Assembly (NCBI GenBank): GCA_027596035.1
Contig: JADGJA010000139.1
Coordinates: 1 to 37,746, forward strand
Reading direction: 5' to 3'
Length of the DNA: 37,746 nt
Origin: Thoreauomyces humboldtii
Taxonomy: Eukaryota > Chytridiomycota > Chytridiomycetes > Spizellomycetales > Powellomycetaceae
This document shows positions 1-9,525 of the stretch, piece by piece. Each line of letters starts with the position of its first letter. Position 1 is the stretch's first letter. The notes under the pieces were generated by a model. It made no database searches. It had not been told where the DNA came from and saw only the letters and a program-made list of their open reading frames with translations. A program made the position numbers and the translations under genes.

Positions 1-279
1 CGCCCTCAGCCTCCGCAGCGACTCCTCCGTTTCCAGACGCTCCCGAACCTCCGCAAGCTCCTGCTCCAGGTTCACGACTGGCGAGCCCTCTTCCGACATC
101 TCTGGAAGCACGATCGGCGGAACTGCGGGCGCGTCCATGTCCGTCGGCGCCGGATCCCATCCGGACTGCCCTTGCAGCTCTTTGCCGAAATCCATGCTGT
201 CCGCCTGCCCGGATCCGTCTGTATCTTCGTTCGACGTGACGCCGTAAATGTCCGGCGTGGAGCCATTGCTTTCGCTCAT
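1..279 (-). CDS. 5' part of an unidentified ORF, truncated by the window edge
   Basis: On the minus strand an ATG at 279 opens 93 codons with no stop up to base 1, so the 3' end lies outside the window. The protein begins MSESNGSTPDIYGV, is acidic and Ser/Asp/Pro-rich for about 65 residues, then becomes Glu/Leu/Arg-rich in a way that suggests the start of a coiled coil (LEQELAEVRERLETEESL). Such an N-terminus is compatible with the Gag of a fungal Ty3/Gypsy element, and decayed Gypsy sequence lies 0.9 kb away, but no diagnostic domain is visible. Its 5' flank is the hairpin-repeat array at 463-905. Function unknown; the open frame and ordinary codon use are the only support. Confidence 0.45.
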   Translation of the reverse strand, partial: MSESNGSTPDIYGVTSNEDTDGSGQADSMDFGKELQGQSGWDPAPTDMDAPAVPPIVLPEMSEEGSPVVNLEQELAEVRERLETEESLRRLRA

Positions 280-462
280 GGTTGCCGTGTTGCTGTTGTG
301 ACGTCTCAAAAGCTGAGTGACCTTGGGGGGAGAGTGATGCCAGCGGCGAAACCTCCGTTACCTCCGACGCTGACGAAAAGTCCACACATCTGTTGACCCA
401 CCAGCCACCCCACAACACTCCACGACGCTACGAGAACAAAACCGACGATCCCGACGAACACT

Positions 463-905
463 GGTGTTCATCGATGCCGCTGCGGTGATGCCGTCTGAGG
501 ACGTTGCCGTGAACGTGATGTTCCACGATGCCATGGGCTTGCGTACCCCATGATGCCGCTGCGGTGATGGCCGTTTTGAGGACGGTCCGTGAGTTTTAGG
601 CTCACGATGCCATGAGCTTGCGACCTCATGATGCCGCGGGCTTGCGTACCCCGCGATGGCCGTTTGCAACGGACCGTGACCCCAGGCACGATGCCATGAG
701 CTTGCGACCTCATGATGCCGCGGGCTTGCGTACCCTGCGATGGCCGTTTTGAGGACGGTCCGTGAGTTTTAAGCTCACGGTGCCATGAGCTTGCGACCTC
801 ATGATGCCGCGGGCTTGCGTACCCCGCGATGACCGTTTACGATGGTTCCGTGGACTGTGTTCACGATGCCGGGAACACGCGTGCCCTCGATGCCGCTCTG
901 CAACG
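463..905. repeat. Tandem array of hairpins separated by GATG
   Basis: About five units with a period of roughly 79-89 bp; the landmark CACG(A/G)TGCC recurs at 524, 603, 687, 776 and 862. Nearly every junction between short inverted repeats is GATG. One module type keeps a constant loop beginning CTTGCG while the stem varies on both arms together: CATGGG with CCCATG (about 532-552), CATGAG with CTCATG (three times, from about 610, 694 and 783), and CGCGGG with CCCGCG (from about 634, 718 and 807; the middle copy has one G-T pair). A second module carries two hairpins, CCGT..ACGG followed by CGTGAG..CTCACG or variants. The array lies upstream of the minus-strand ORF that starts at 279. Its origin and role are unknown. 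Confidence 0.85.
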
Positions 906-1169
906 AGGTAGACTCCTGCTACGGGCATACCATTTCCTGACGACTCGGTGACTCCGCCTGCTGCAGGGTCATCGAGTCTGAGGGGGGTGTCATATGGTTG
1001 TACCCGTACCATGGTTTCTTGTAGTCACCACCTGCCAGGGCTTGTCCCGAAGCGTCGGTACTATAGCACGGTACCGGTAGGGTTAGGGAAAGGACCCCAG
1101 GGCCCTTTCCACGCCCCTACACGTACCGTGGCCCTGCCGGGTGCTTGGTTCAACTCCAACACCTTGGCT
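906..1169. other. Non-coding stretch with a telomere-like motif
   Basis: No supportable gene. TAGGGTTAGGG occurs at 1078-1088 in a G-rich context. It could be a chance or interstitial telomere-like sequence, or a Tbf1-type binding site. The reverse transcriptase that should follow the protease of the neighbouring Gypsy remnant is absent here. Confidence 0.5.
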
Positions 1170-1709
1170 TCATCTAGCCCATTCTACAGCCAGAGGCTGA
1201 GCTTCGAAGAAGGGTAGACCGAGGATGACACCGATGGAAATTGGCGCGATCTCGAAGTCGAAGGTGGCAACGGAGGCGTAAGAGTTGGTGACTTGGTCGT
1301 AGACGGAGACACCTTGGCGGGACACCTTGTCGATGACCATGGCGGCGTTCTCGGCAGCTGTCTCGATGGTGTAGGGCTTGGCCAAGTCGTGTAGAGGGAG
1401 TTTGATTCGGTGAGCAAGTCGGGATTGGATGACCATGGTGTTGCATCCTGTGTCGAGTAGAGCGGGAACCTGTTGGTTGTTAATGAGGACGGAGAAATAC
1501 CAGGACGGAGCAGATGAGGCTTTTGTAGGAATATGAGGCACGAGTGGGATCGCAGGTTCGGTAGAATCTGCGGGAGGTGGGACGGAAGAAGTGGCGACGG
1601 ATGTCGGGTGTTTAGTGACAGGGACATCGTCGACAAACACAGGTACCTCAGGTTCGGCGTCGACGACGATGTGGGGACCGGGTTGCACAAGTTCGTCGCT
1701 CACGCGCAA
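1170..1709 (-). pseudogene. Retroviral-type aspartic protease fragment of the Gypsy-like element
   Basis: The ORF of about 179 codons contains ALLDTGCNTMVI, the D-T/S-G active-site motif of retropepsins, near residue 85, followed by a hydrophobic segment ending GVILGLPFFE, the expected second psi-loop of the fold. In such elements this enzyme cleaves the Gag-Pol polyprotein. It overlaps the end of Gag by 10 nt in another frame, which could be the remains of a programmed frameshift or simply a mutation. The frame ends with TGA at 1170 right after the protease domain, so Pol is truncated. Confidence 0.75.
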
Positions 1710-3162
1710 CCGTCGTGAAAATCCGCGAAGACAGGTCCGTCGTCGTGCGTGGGCCCTCCTTCTTCGTCCTCGCCCGTGTTTTCCTCCTCGGCGCGTTGGT
1801 ACGCATTAATCGAGCTGTCGGAAATGTCGTAGGTCGGATCCTCTTCGTGGAACTCCACATCTTCAAAGGGGTCTGTAGGGGCATCGTAATAAAACAAAGA
1901 GGTTGAGTACATCACGTTCCCCTCAACATCCGTCTTAGCGTTGCAATTCCGAGCATAGTGTCCCTGACGGCCGCATCGGTAACAGATGGCGGAGGCGGCG
2001 GCAGGAGTGCGGGACGGAGTCGGATAGTTGGCGGTTGTGAATGTGGAACGGCAAGCAGGTGTTTGCGGCGTGAAGGGGTTGCCGCGTCGAGAGGGCGTGC
2101 CGGGTTGCTGGAAAGAACCTCGAGTCGATGGAGTCCTTGGTGCACGTGGGGCCATGGGGGTCCTTGGTACGACCGGAGTCTGGGGTACGGCAGGAGGCAT
2201 CAGTTGAGGAAAAGGAGTGGGAACAATACCTTGGGGCAGCTGGTAGCGGCCACGGGGGGCAACTGGGACGGAAGGGTGCAAACTGTATGGAGCGCCATAG
2301 CTGCCGAAACTGCGGCCACGGTCTCCTCGGCCTCCTCGTCCTCCACCTCGGCCGCTGTAGGGTTGAAGGCGGCCAGCGCTAGGTTGGATAGCTGTGCGGA
2401 GCGAGCGACCAAGTTCGCGTCGGTGAAGTTACGAGCGTTGTAGGCGGCACGGACCGCGTCAATGGCTTGGTCTAAAGTTAATATACCCCGGCCAGTTGTG
2501 TTGATCTGTATAGTGTTAACCTGACTCGCAAGATAGCGGCCCTGTACAGGGTTGCGAACGATACCGTCTTTGAATCAGTCCAGCTTTTCACGATCAGAGA
2601 TGGACTTCTCGTTGGCGGCGCAGTTGAGTCGTATGGCGACTGCGTTCAGGTTGACGAGCCTGTGAAAGTCAGTGACGTAACCTTCGAGCGAGTTACCAAG
2701 AGCGAGTACACGCAGTTGAGGTTGAATCTAGTCCGTCTGGTTCTTGGGAGAGAAACGAGTCGCAAACTGTTCCCAATACGACTCACTACACCTGTCGGAA
2801 ACGTCCTTGGCGGTGAATCCAGCAGGTAAAGCAGGTCCCGGGTAGCCGGCCATGGCGGTGAATTCGGCAACCTTGCCGTTGTGCCAAGCATGGAGCTCGG
2901 GGGTGAGGGACATCGGGATAGTTTCTGCATAGTCAAAGAAAGTGAAACCAAACGCGTTGAAAGTGATCTGTTGCGTATAATACGCTTTGTGGGCCTGGAT
3001 GTAGACGTCGACGGTCAGGAGGTCAGGGGCACCGTCGTAGAGTTCAATACGCCCGAGTGCGATCTTGAGAAAGCTTTGGCTTTGGTTGCCGCGGTTGGTT
3101 TGACGTTGCGCGACGTTGGGGGCGGCTAGCGCGATAGGAGCAGCCCATGCAGGAGCGGCCAT
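1700..3162 (-). pseudogene. Gag of the Gypsy-like element, broken
   Basis: Starts MAAPAWAAPIALAAP at 3162. The capsid-like part runs to about 2400 but is interrupted by a TAG at 2728-2730 and a TGA at 2575-2577; the same frame continues as plausible coding sequence after each, so they look like point mutations. Around 2350-2365 the frame must shift to reach an Arg/Gly-rich tract, a Pro-rich linker and a CCHC zinc knuckle of the form CYRCGRQGHYARNC (near 1945-1990), the nucleocapsid hallmark that binds RNA. An acidic tail ends at 1700, where the protease frame overlaps by 10 nt. It cannot give a full-length product without suppression and frameshifting. Confidence 0.75.
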
Positions 3163-3222
3163 TGTGAGTAGGTAGGTTGATGAAGAGTTGTGGGATTGCT
3201 TTAAAACGAGGCAGTGCTGCCA

Positions 3223-3263
3223 TGTGAGACGCACAGAGTCAAAGATAGGTATATTCAGAGGAA
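3223..3263 (-). repeat. Truncated LTR end of the Gypsy-like element
   Basis: TGTGAGACGCACAGAG opens a block that matches the block starting TGTAAGACGCACAGGG at 5196 over about 41 bp with a handful of differences. Similarity stops near 3263, so most of the LTR is missing. Confidence 0.6.
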
Positions 3264-4887
3264 ACATACCGGACAAAGTTACCAGGTCCTGTCCAGTCCG
3301 GTAAGTTGATCTGGTACTTTATGCGAACGAAATCACAAGAAATGTAGCTCCCTTGATAACGTTGAGCCACATGAAGCTTCCATGATCAGCAGCCCCGCGG
3401 AGAAATGGAATACGTCATTGTAAAGTTTGTTGTTGCCTATCGTGTGAGCGTATCCTGTGATTAAAGACGTCAAGTAAGACCCAAGCATGAGAGCTTGCGA
3501 CCCGGCTGTCATCGTTGTCCAATGGCCGCGGTGTTCGAAAAGATCTTGATGAACCACGTAGGAGAAGTTGATCAAGCCTACGGCAATTGATATGCAATAA
3601 TGAACAAGCCCCGCGATTGGTTGTGTTAGCTAAGAACTGTGTCATGTCAAGAAGGTGTAGGTTGCCAAAGCCAAGCGAAATGAATTGAGGGGTCTAGCGG
3701 AACGCAAAGTACAGAATCGTACCCTCCGACGCCTCCGTACCCTCCCGAGGCGACGTCTGTTGCCTCCATACCCTTTGAGGGAACAAACGTTACTTCCCTC
3801 CGAGCACCTGCAGAGAGGAACGTCAGAAGATTTCATGGCCAACGGGACCAGCGTCAAGAGGTTCATCATGGCCATGGTCAAGGACTTTCACAACAGGAAC
3901 AGGGCTCTTGTCAAGTACCGCCCCTACAAAGTTAATCAGAAAAACGTGCTGATGCGCAGGGTTCTCCGCGCGCGCACTTACAAGTGATTGCGGTGGAAGG
4001 GCGACAAGCTAGCGGTGTGAAGTTAATGTCAAGCCTGCTCAGTCAAAGCAGAATGTTTTCGATAAATGTCCGTGTAATGCCCTTTCTCCATTGCTTTGTG
4101 TGCCAAAATGGGTGTAGGTTCAGTCAGTCCGATGGGCGCAAACGATGCAGGCGACGCAGACAGCGCAAGCTACGCTACACAAACCACGCAAACCACGCAA
4201 ACAAGTTAGACAGCAGCCTTTTTGCCAGTTCACGTTCCTCGATCAACATTTCACTTGAGGGTTGACCGTAACATGCGGACTTCCTGGTTGTATGTTCTTG
4301 CTGTACTTGACGGTTCTTCTCGGTGGTTCCGATGGTGTTGGCGGTGATGATGACTTCCTACGCCTTGCGGCATGATGGAGCTATTGAATCGGGCCACGGC
4401 ACAGCAAAATCATTTAGCCCGATGAGGCCTCTTGGTGTCTGACTCATGCGCTATCCGAAAAGTGTGCAAAGAGACAAATCTACAGGCTTCGTTTAAACGA
4501 GATTCAATTCAACCAGTTTCGACTCGTCTCTTGCTTGCACGATAGCGTTGAAGAAACAACTCCTTTGTTTTATTCGGGTACGACACACTCGAAAAGGAGC
4601 AACCGTGTTTCTCCTCCTCCTCCTCCTTGAAAACTCAGATCAGAATGGGTTACAACTGACTTCTGATTATGCAGGTATGTTTTAATGATAGCACATGCGC
4701 CCTGAGAGCCAACCGTAGCTTCCCACCATCGCACGCCCTCTAGCCCCGGGGCAATCGTCGATTACTGTTCCGCCGCTCCTAAGGAGTTTGCCCACCACTT
4801 CCTTGTCAGGTTGAGTCTTGAAATCCACTTATCGCTAATCTGCTTTACTGATATTCTGCTTGGCCAATAGCACAACTTTAGTAGGTA
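3264..4887. other. Gene-poor interval, possible remnants only
   Basis: No gene can be defended. A minus-strand open stretch at 3333-3639 follows a good acceptor-like TTCTTAG and encodes a hydrophobic, membrane-like peptide (e.g. GLVHYCISIAVGLINFSYVV), possibly a leftover exon. A plus-strand ORF at 3685-3987 is Arg-rich and overlaps a CGTACCCTCC-type minisatellite near 3720-3790, so it is probably not a gene. A (CTC)n run sits at about 4612-4627. Confidence 0.45.
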
Positions 4888-5195
4888 GCAAGCTGTCATG
4901 GATGACTCCAACAAAGTAAGTGGGAATGAGTTAGCGGATGAAAATCTTAGACGCTGACTGTCCCATTTAGGCTGATCTATTGACTGCGAGCGCCAAATAG
5001 TGGCTGTTCTCGCGCCTTGTATTGGCATTCAGCACTATCATCCTGACGGTGCTGCTGCTGGCTGGTGCAGGCTTTGTCTCGAGTACTGTTTCAGGACTTA
5101 TGCTTGTTTCGGCCATTGGTATTGCAAACAATATCAGCAACACTTTGGATCAGCTCAGTAGTGAAGGAACCTTTTGGCACTTCCGCAGTCTGTAA
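4888..5195 (+). pseudogene. ABCC-type ABC transporter, fragment of second membrane domain
   Basis: An exon end (VMDDSNK) is followed by an intron at 4916-4970 (GTAAGT..TTTAG) and an exon reading ADLLTASAK, stop, WLFSRLVLAF, then two hydrophobic segments (STIILTVLLLAGAGFV and SGLMLVSAIGIAN) and NTLDQLSSE. This is the pattern of the last helices of TMD2 in ABCC/MRP transporters, just before NBD2. A TAG at 4998-5000 replaces a residue in the usual NRW motif. The gene continues after the inserted LTR at 8342. The N-terminal half (TMD1, NBD1) is not found in the window, so the gene is truncated as well as interrupted. Confidence 0.65.
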
Positions 5196-5269
5196 TGTAA
5201 GACGCACAGGGCCAAAGATCGGTATATTCGGGGGAATGTACTGAGTGACAAGGGGGAATCGGCAGGGTC

Positions 5270-5280
5270 GCTATATATAC
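5270..5280 (-). promoter_or_regulatory. LTR TATA box
   Basis: GTATATATAGC on the minus strand lies inside the solo LTR, about 75-85 bp from its 3' end, where a U3 promoter is expected. Activity is not shown. Confidence 0.45.
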
Positions 5281-5374
5281 CGGGGAAGGAGTGAGCGGCC
5301 GGGGGAAGAAGGGACTAAGTGGCACAGCAGGGAGGGTCGGGGATAAGGTGCTCAACAGTGAAGTGAGGAATTCA

Positions 5375-5382
5375 GAAGGGGG
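5375..5382. repeat. Left 8-bp target-site duplication of the hAT element
   Basis: GAAGGGGG, identical to 8291-8298 on the other side of the element. Confidence 0.92.
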
Positions 5383-8290
5383 TAGGGATCCTACCCGCGC
5401 GGGATGGGACGGGAAATGCCATTCCCGCATCCCGTCCCGCAGACTGCGGGATTTCCCACGGGATTTCCCGCTACTTGCGGGAATTTTTTGCAAACATGAC
5501 GAGCACGATTCCGAGCAATTTATTCATGAACTACAGCATACGCTTTTGTTCCCAGCTCTGCAAGCACATCAGAGCCTCCATGTGTGGTTCGGAAAGGCGA
5601 CCCCGAAACTCTGTGATGATCCGGCGTCCGCAAGAAAATAGCTGCTCACTGGGAACGGTAGTAGTCAGAACAGCCAGGCACATGCGGGCTAGAGCAGCCA
5701 AAGTCGGGAAAGCGGTCTGCTTGGCCTTCCACCAAGCCAGGATATCGGTATCCTCCGGTTCCTGCGGCCCTCTCAGATACAGATCCACCTCTTCCTCCAC
5801 GGTGCCAGGACGCTGCTGACGGAATGCAAAGGGTTGAAGGAGTCGAGGACGCTTGGCTGGACCACCGGCTGCATCACCCTGTCCCGTGGTTTCCCTGACC
5901 CAGAAGCGACGAGCAGCAACTGTCAGACTTTTGATAATGTTGACTCGCTGGGCAGAGGTCAGTCCTTCACCCCGTGACTCGAAATACTCCATCTTGAAAC
6001 GGGGATCCAGAAAGGCCGCATGCGTGTAGACGGCTTGGTTGCGAGCAGTTGCAATGCACTTGCCAACCTTGGCCAGCATGCTTTCCACTGGGGCCCTCAA
6101 GAACGTTGTGTTGTAGGTGTCGGCCTGGTCTTCAATGCGTTTGTAAAGCGCCGCTTGGATGGGAATGACCATGCTGATCGTAGCATAGCTTCCTCCACAT
6201 AAAGTGGTTGATGCCTGTGGGAAGGAAAACGCGAAATTAGCTGGACAGATTTGAGTGCAGAATTGGCACTTTCAGCTGAAAAAACTATCAAATATGGGCT
6301 CAGATGTGTCCAGCCCAAAATACCTTGTCCAAGGGTTCCAACAGTGTTAAAACCTTGCTAATAAGCTCCCAGTCAGTGGGACTGAGCTGATACTACCGTA
6401 GAGCAGGATCGCTGTTCAGGTAGACGTCCACAGACTTGCGAAGAACCAGTGCTCGCCTGAGCATGTGAGCCGTTGAATTCCAGCGAGTGAGGACATCCGT
6501 GATCATGAGCAAGCCTAGCAAGTCAGGTTGATGAAGGCTGACAACATTGCAAAAGAAATCAATACGTTGGTTGGATTTTCCGAAGCTGCGGGTGAGAGAT
6601 CGCACTCTATCAACAATAGGACCCACTTAGAAGAAAATGGTCAGCAGCTATTAATAACAAATCCGGTGCAGTCTGTTCAGTTGTACCATCGTCCATAGCT
6701 GGCTCCAAAACATCCTCCAGATCCAAGGAATGATCATCCAAGAGCATCTCCGACGGAACATCGTCTCCGGAAATGTTGTTCATGTCGCCAGTGCCAAGAG
6801 CTTTGATTCCAGATTGTGCCGCCAGGTTGATGACATGGGCCCAACACCCAAGAAGATGCTGATTGCGATTGAAACCCGGGACTTTGGCTTGAAGGTAGCC
6901 TCCCATCACACCGTTGGAGGAGGCATTGTCGGCTGTGATGCAGTAGACCTTCGTATCGACTTTGTAGTCGCGTAGAATGGCGTGAAGCTGACTTGCAATG
7001 TTTTCACCAGAGCGTGATCCCTTGACGCTTACAGCTGCAATGACGAGGCTAAGAATTGTGATCAGAATCCGGAAATAAGAAAAGTATTTGAAGTGATCCA
7101 AGTATACCTGCGAAGCTCAAAACTGGCATCAATCCAATGGGCCGTAACTCCAAGGATTGACCGAGTGTTTGGGGAAGACCACATGTCACAAGTGAAACTG
7201 ACCTTGCCTTCAAACTTGTGAAACATGTTTCGAATGCGTTCTTTTGCTACAAGGAAATAACAAGGACTCAGAAAGCTGTTCAACTTGGAATTGTTGACAA
7301 AACATACCGGATCAATAGACTTTGAGAGTCTCATTTCTGATAGCATCAGCTTTGACCATTAGGTCGCTTGCCCTTGAATTAGGCAAAATCAGGAGATCAC
7401 GGAACTGCGGACGCTCCACAAGTTGATAGGGAAGGGCGCATCCCGCAACAAGCTTCACCAAGCTCAGCTTCAACGATTCGCGTGATAAAGTGGCTGGCTT
7501 GGAGAATCCCAGCATCGTAGTGCTTCCAAGGCGACCCTGAAGCGCTACCCCGGCAGGGCTACCAACAACAGTTTCGGTTGGTTTGTAAACTTTGGGCTTC
7601 TCCAGGTGGCGGGCAAGACCACTGGTGCCAGAAGTCTGAAAATGCAAGGAAAGAAATGAGTCATCACATTGTCGACAGATTGGACATCAGATGGAATGCT
7701 TTGCAAGCATATAGGCTCATAAATGGCTCATAAATGGCCTCAGATCTGTCCCAGTATCAAAAATCTCCGAAATTGTCTTTTCTCTGTTTCTTACCCTAGA
7801 GCACTTGATAGCAGCACCACAGACTCTTCCACTAGTGCGTACAGCTACTTGGCAATAGGCAGTGTTGCCGTCTACACTCTTCTTGTAGTATGCCCATGTC
7901 CAGCTGACAGAAGAAGCCACCTGAAATATGGTGGTTTCTTGAGACATGTCAGTACCTGTGTTGCTGATGCTCTGAGATGGAGCAAGCGAGCTGGCTGCTG
8001 ATCCTTGTGACATCTGGTTTGTGCTCATGGCACCGCTCCCACTTGATGTGTTGTGATGGGAAAAATGAGGAGCTGGGTCGGTCTCGTCTCGTGAGAGCAG
8101 TGAGACTGTGAGAGCACCTGTAAATGATCTCGGACTTTTTTTTCTCTGTTCGGACAGCTATGAAAGGGCTCCAGAACTAGGGTTAGGGTTCCCGCGGGAC
8201 AGCGGGAGGGAACAGGTCACTCCAGCATCCCGTCCCGCCCCGCATCCCGCGCGGGATTCCCATTTCCCTCCCGCGCGGGTAGGATCCCTA
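5383..8290 (-). mobile_element. Complete hAT-family DNA transposon
   Basis: A 2908-bp element bounded by perfect 22-bp terminal inverted repeats (TAGGGATCCTACCCGCGCGG + GA, at 5383-5404 and inverted at 8269-8290) and an exact 8-bp target duplication GAAGGGGG at 5375-5382 and 8291-8298. An 8-bp duplication is the hAT signature. Both subterminal regions are packed with short GC-rich palindromes (CCCGCGCGGG, GGGACGGGA, TGCGGGATTTCCC), which in hAT elements are typical transposase-binding clusters. It carries one multi-exon transposase gene on the minus strand. It is inserted inside a solo LTR. Confidence 0.93.
5531..8028 (-). CDS. hAT transposase, seven exons, one in-frame TGA
   Basis: Exons by frame and splice signals: 8028-7795, 7635-7308, 7246-7108, 7048-6687, 6625-6397, 6357-6324, 6214-5531 (about 669 residues). 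The N-terminus has a BED-like zinc-finger region (YCQVAV..CGAAIKCS..GLARHLEK). Catalytic-core motifs follow: FTCDMWSSPNTRS (first Asp), CITADNASSN (second Asp), GCWAHVINLAA (conserved Trp loop) and DVLTRWNST. The C-terminus has the dimerisation domain with PSEQLFSCGRRI and RLSEPHMEALMCLQSW. It would cut and paste the element via the inverted repeats. Oddities: a TGA at 7312-7314, two codons before the second splice donor, may be a disabling mutation, and the intron 6358-6396 is only 39 nt. All other joins keep frame. Confidence 0.85.
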
Positions 8291-8298
8291 GAAGGGGG
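8291..8298. repeat. Right 8-bp target-site duplication of the hAT element
   Basis: GAAGGGGG, identical to 5375-5382. Confidence 0.92.
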
Positions 8299-8341
8299 TG
8301 ACTACGTGGGAATTTGGACAGCGAAAGAGAGGCGTATCACA

Positions 8342-9260
8342 TATAACCCGCTAACCTCATGTGCCGTCACAGGCCAAGTCGAAAGTCAGCTTTAACGCCG
8401 TTGAGCAACTGGATCATTATGCCAACCAGCTCCCAGCCGAAGAGTCCCACGGAACCATCGGTGTGCCCGCCAAGTGGCCATCTCGAGAAGCTATCGACTT
8501 CAAGAACCTCACTCTCTTACGACATTAACACGCCAGTGGTCCGCAACGTTTCCCTATCCATTCCGGCAAGCCAGCACATCGCCATATGCGGGAGAACCGG
8601 TTCAGGAAAATCTACGCTCTGCGTTAGCCTGTTCCGCCTCGTGACGCCCATGAGCGGAAGCATCACCATCGACTCTGTCGACATTGCGGACATAGACCTC
8701 CACGTCCTTCGCTCACGTCTCATCATGATCCCTCAGGACCCGCTCCTCTCGTCGGGAACCCTTCGTTTCAACTAGAGCGTCGCGACGCATTCTCCGAATC
8801 AGACATCTGGCGAGCCCTGGATCTCGCAGGTCTCAAAGACCATGTATCGACTCTACCCGATAAGCTCGACCATGTCGTCTCTTCCTCTACGTCCCTGTCC
8901 TCCGGTCAGCGACAGCTCCTTTTCATGGCGAAAGTCATCCTACGAGCCTAGGATATCAGGATTATGATCCTCGACGAGTCGACAACGAGTGTCGACACGG
9001 CTGCCGATGATCGTATCGGGACTCTGATCAAGGACATGTTCGCCCACGCTACGATGATTTGCGTGGCTCATCGATTGAGTACGGTCGCTGGAATGCAACG
9101 CGTGGTGTTCATGGGTGAGGGGCGAATCATCGAGGATGCGACGCCCTGGGAGTAAGTGGAGAGGGATGACTCGGTGTTCGCGGGAATGGTCGAGTGCACC
9201 GGTCGTCAGAACGCTGCGGCCATCAGGGAGATTGCAAGGAGGGCATCCCCGACCATGTAG
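8342..9260 (+). pseudogene. ABCC-type ABC transporter, second nucleotide-binding domain, broken
   Basis: After an acceptor ending at 8372 the sequence reads AKSKVSFNAVEQLDHYANQL, the usual linker of ABCC proteins. NBD2 follows: Walker A GRTGSGKST, Q-loop MIPQDPLL, signature LSSGQRQL (LSGGQ variant), Walker B IMILDEST, H-loop VAHRLSTV. Lesions are clear: about 2 nt missing near 8515, a 1-nt loss near 8772 giving TAG at 8773-8775, an in-frame TAG at 8949-8951, and a TAA at 9153-9155, with the terminal stop at 9258-9260. An intact version would be an ATP-driven exporter of conjugates or drugs. Together with 4888-5195 this is one gene split by the LTR-hAT insertion. Confidence 0.8.
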
Positions 9261-9525
9261 ATCATTTTCTGGGGCCATCAGCTTAATATGAATTCCAGTT
9301 CTGCATCTTAATGTATATCGAACATCAGCTCCGCACACAAACTTGTCTCCAAGTCATCCTTCATCGAAGCATTCACGGTAGGAGGGACCTCGAGACGAAG
9401 CTGCACAATCGCGTCGCTCTTCAGTAGGTAGAATTTAATATATCAGTCTTCAAAGTCTCAAAATCTAAGGCCGCGGTTTCTAGAAGATAAATAACAGGAC
9501 GCACTCTAAAGTATAGTACTAATAG
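9261..9525. other. Intergenic, nothing recognised
   Basis: AT-rich compared with neighbours, without a supportable ORF. It contains the 3' flanks of the ABC pseudogene and of the convergent WLM gene. Confidence 0.5.

Larger units (their letters stand above)
1170..3263 (-). mobile_element. Decayed, truncated Ty3/Gypsy-like LTR retrotransposon
   Basis: Read on the minus strand the order is LTR fragment (3223-3263), leader, Gag (ATG at 3162), zinc knuckle, then aspartic protease ending at 1170. No reverse transcriptase, RNase H or integrase follows, so the element is truncated. Gag contains two in-frame stops and at least one frameshift. The first about 41 bp of the LTR fragment match the end of the solo LTR at 5196 with a few substitutions, so both probably belong to one family. 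The base just inside the LTR starts TGGCAGC, a possible primer-binding site, though this is weak. Confidence 0.75.
5196..8341 (-). mobile_element. Solo LTR, interrupted by the hAT element
   Basis: On the minus strand the LTR begins TGTGATACGCC at 8341 and ends GCGTCTTACA at 5196, the usual TG..CA ends. Without the hAT insertion and its duplicated target it is about 230 bp. It contains a TATATATA box near 5272-5279. Flanks are TGTAA (5191-5195) and TATAA (8342-8346), a target duplication with one mismatch. It is most likely of the same family as the Gypsy remnant at 1170-3263. It sits at or in an intron of the ABCC pseudogene. Confidence 0.7.

Noticed and set aside
463..905. CRISPR array
   Set aside because: Units diverge throughout, spacers are the same word GATG, and the context is eukaryotic.
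358..1012. Minus-strand ORFs with repeated peptide ARGIMRSQAHGI
   Set aside because: Repetition follows from the hairpin repeats; the frames differ between units, so a protein is unlikely.
1078..1088. True telomere or subtelomere
   Set aside because: Only about two TTAGGG units here and at 8178-8190 and 15571-15581; no longer tract.
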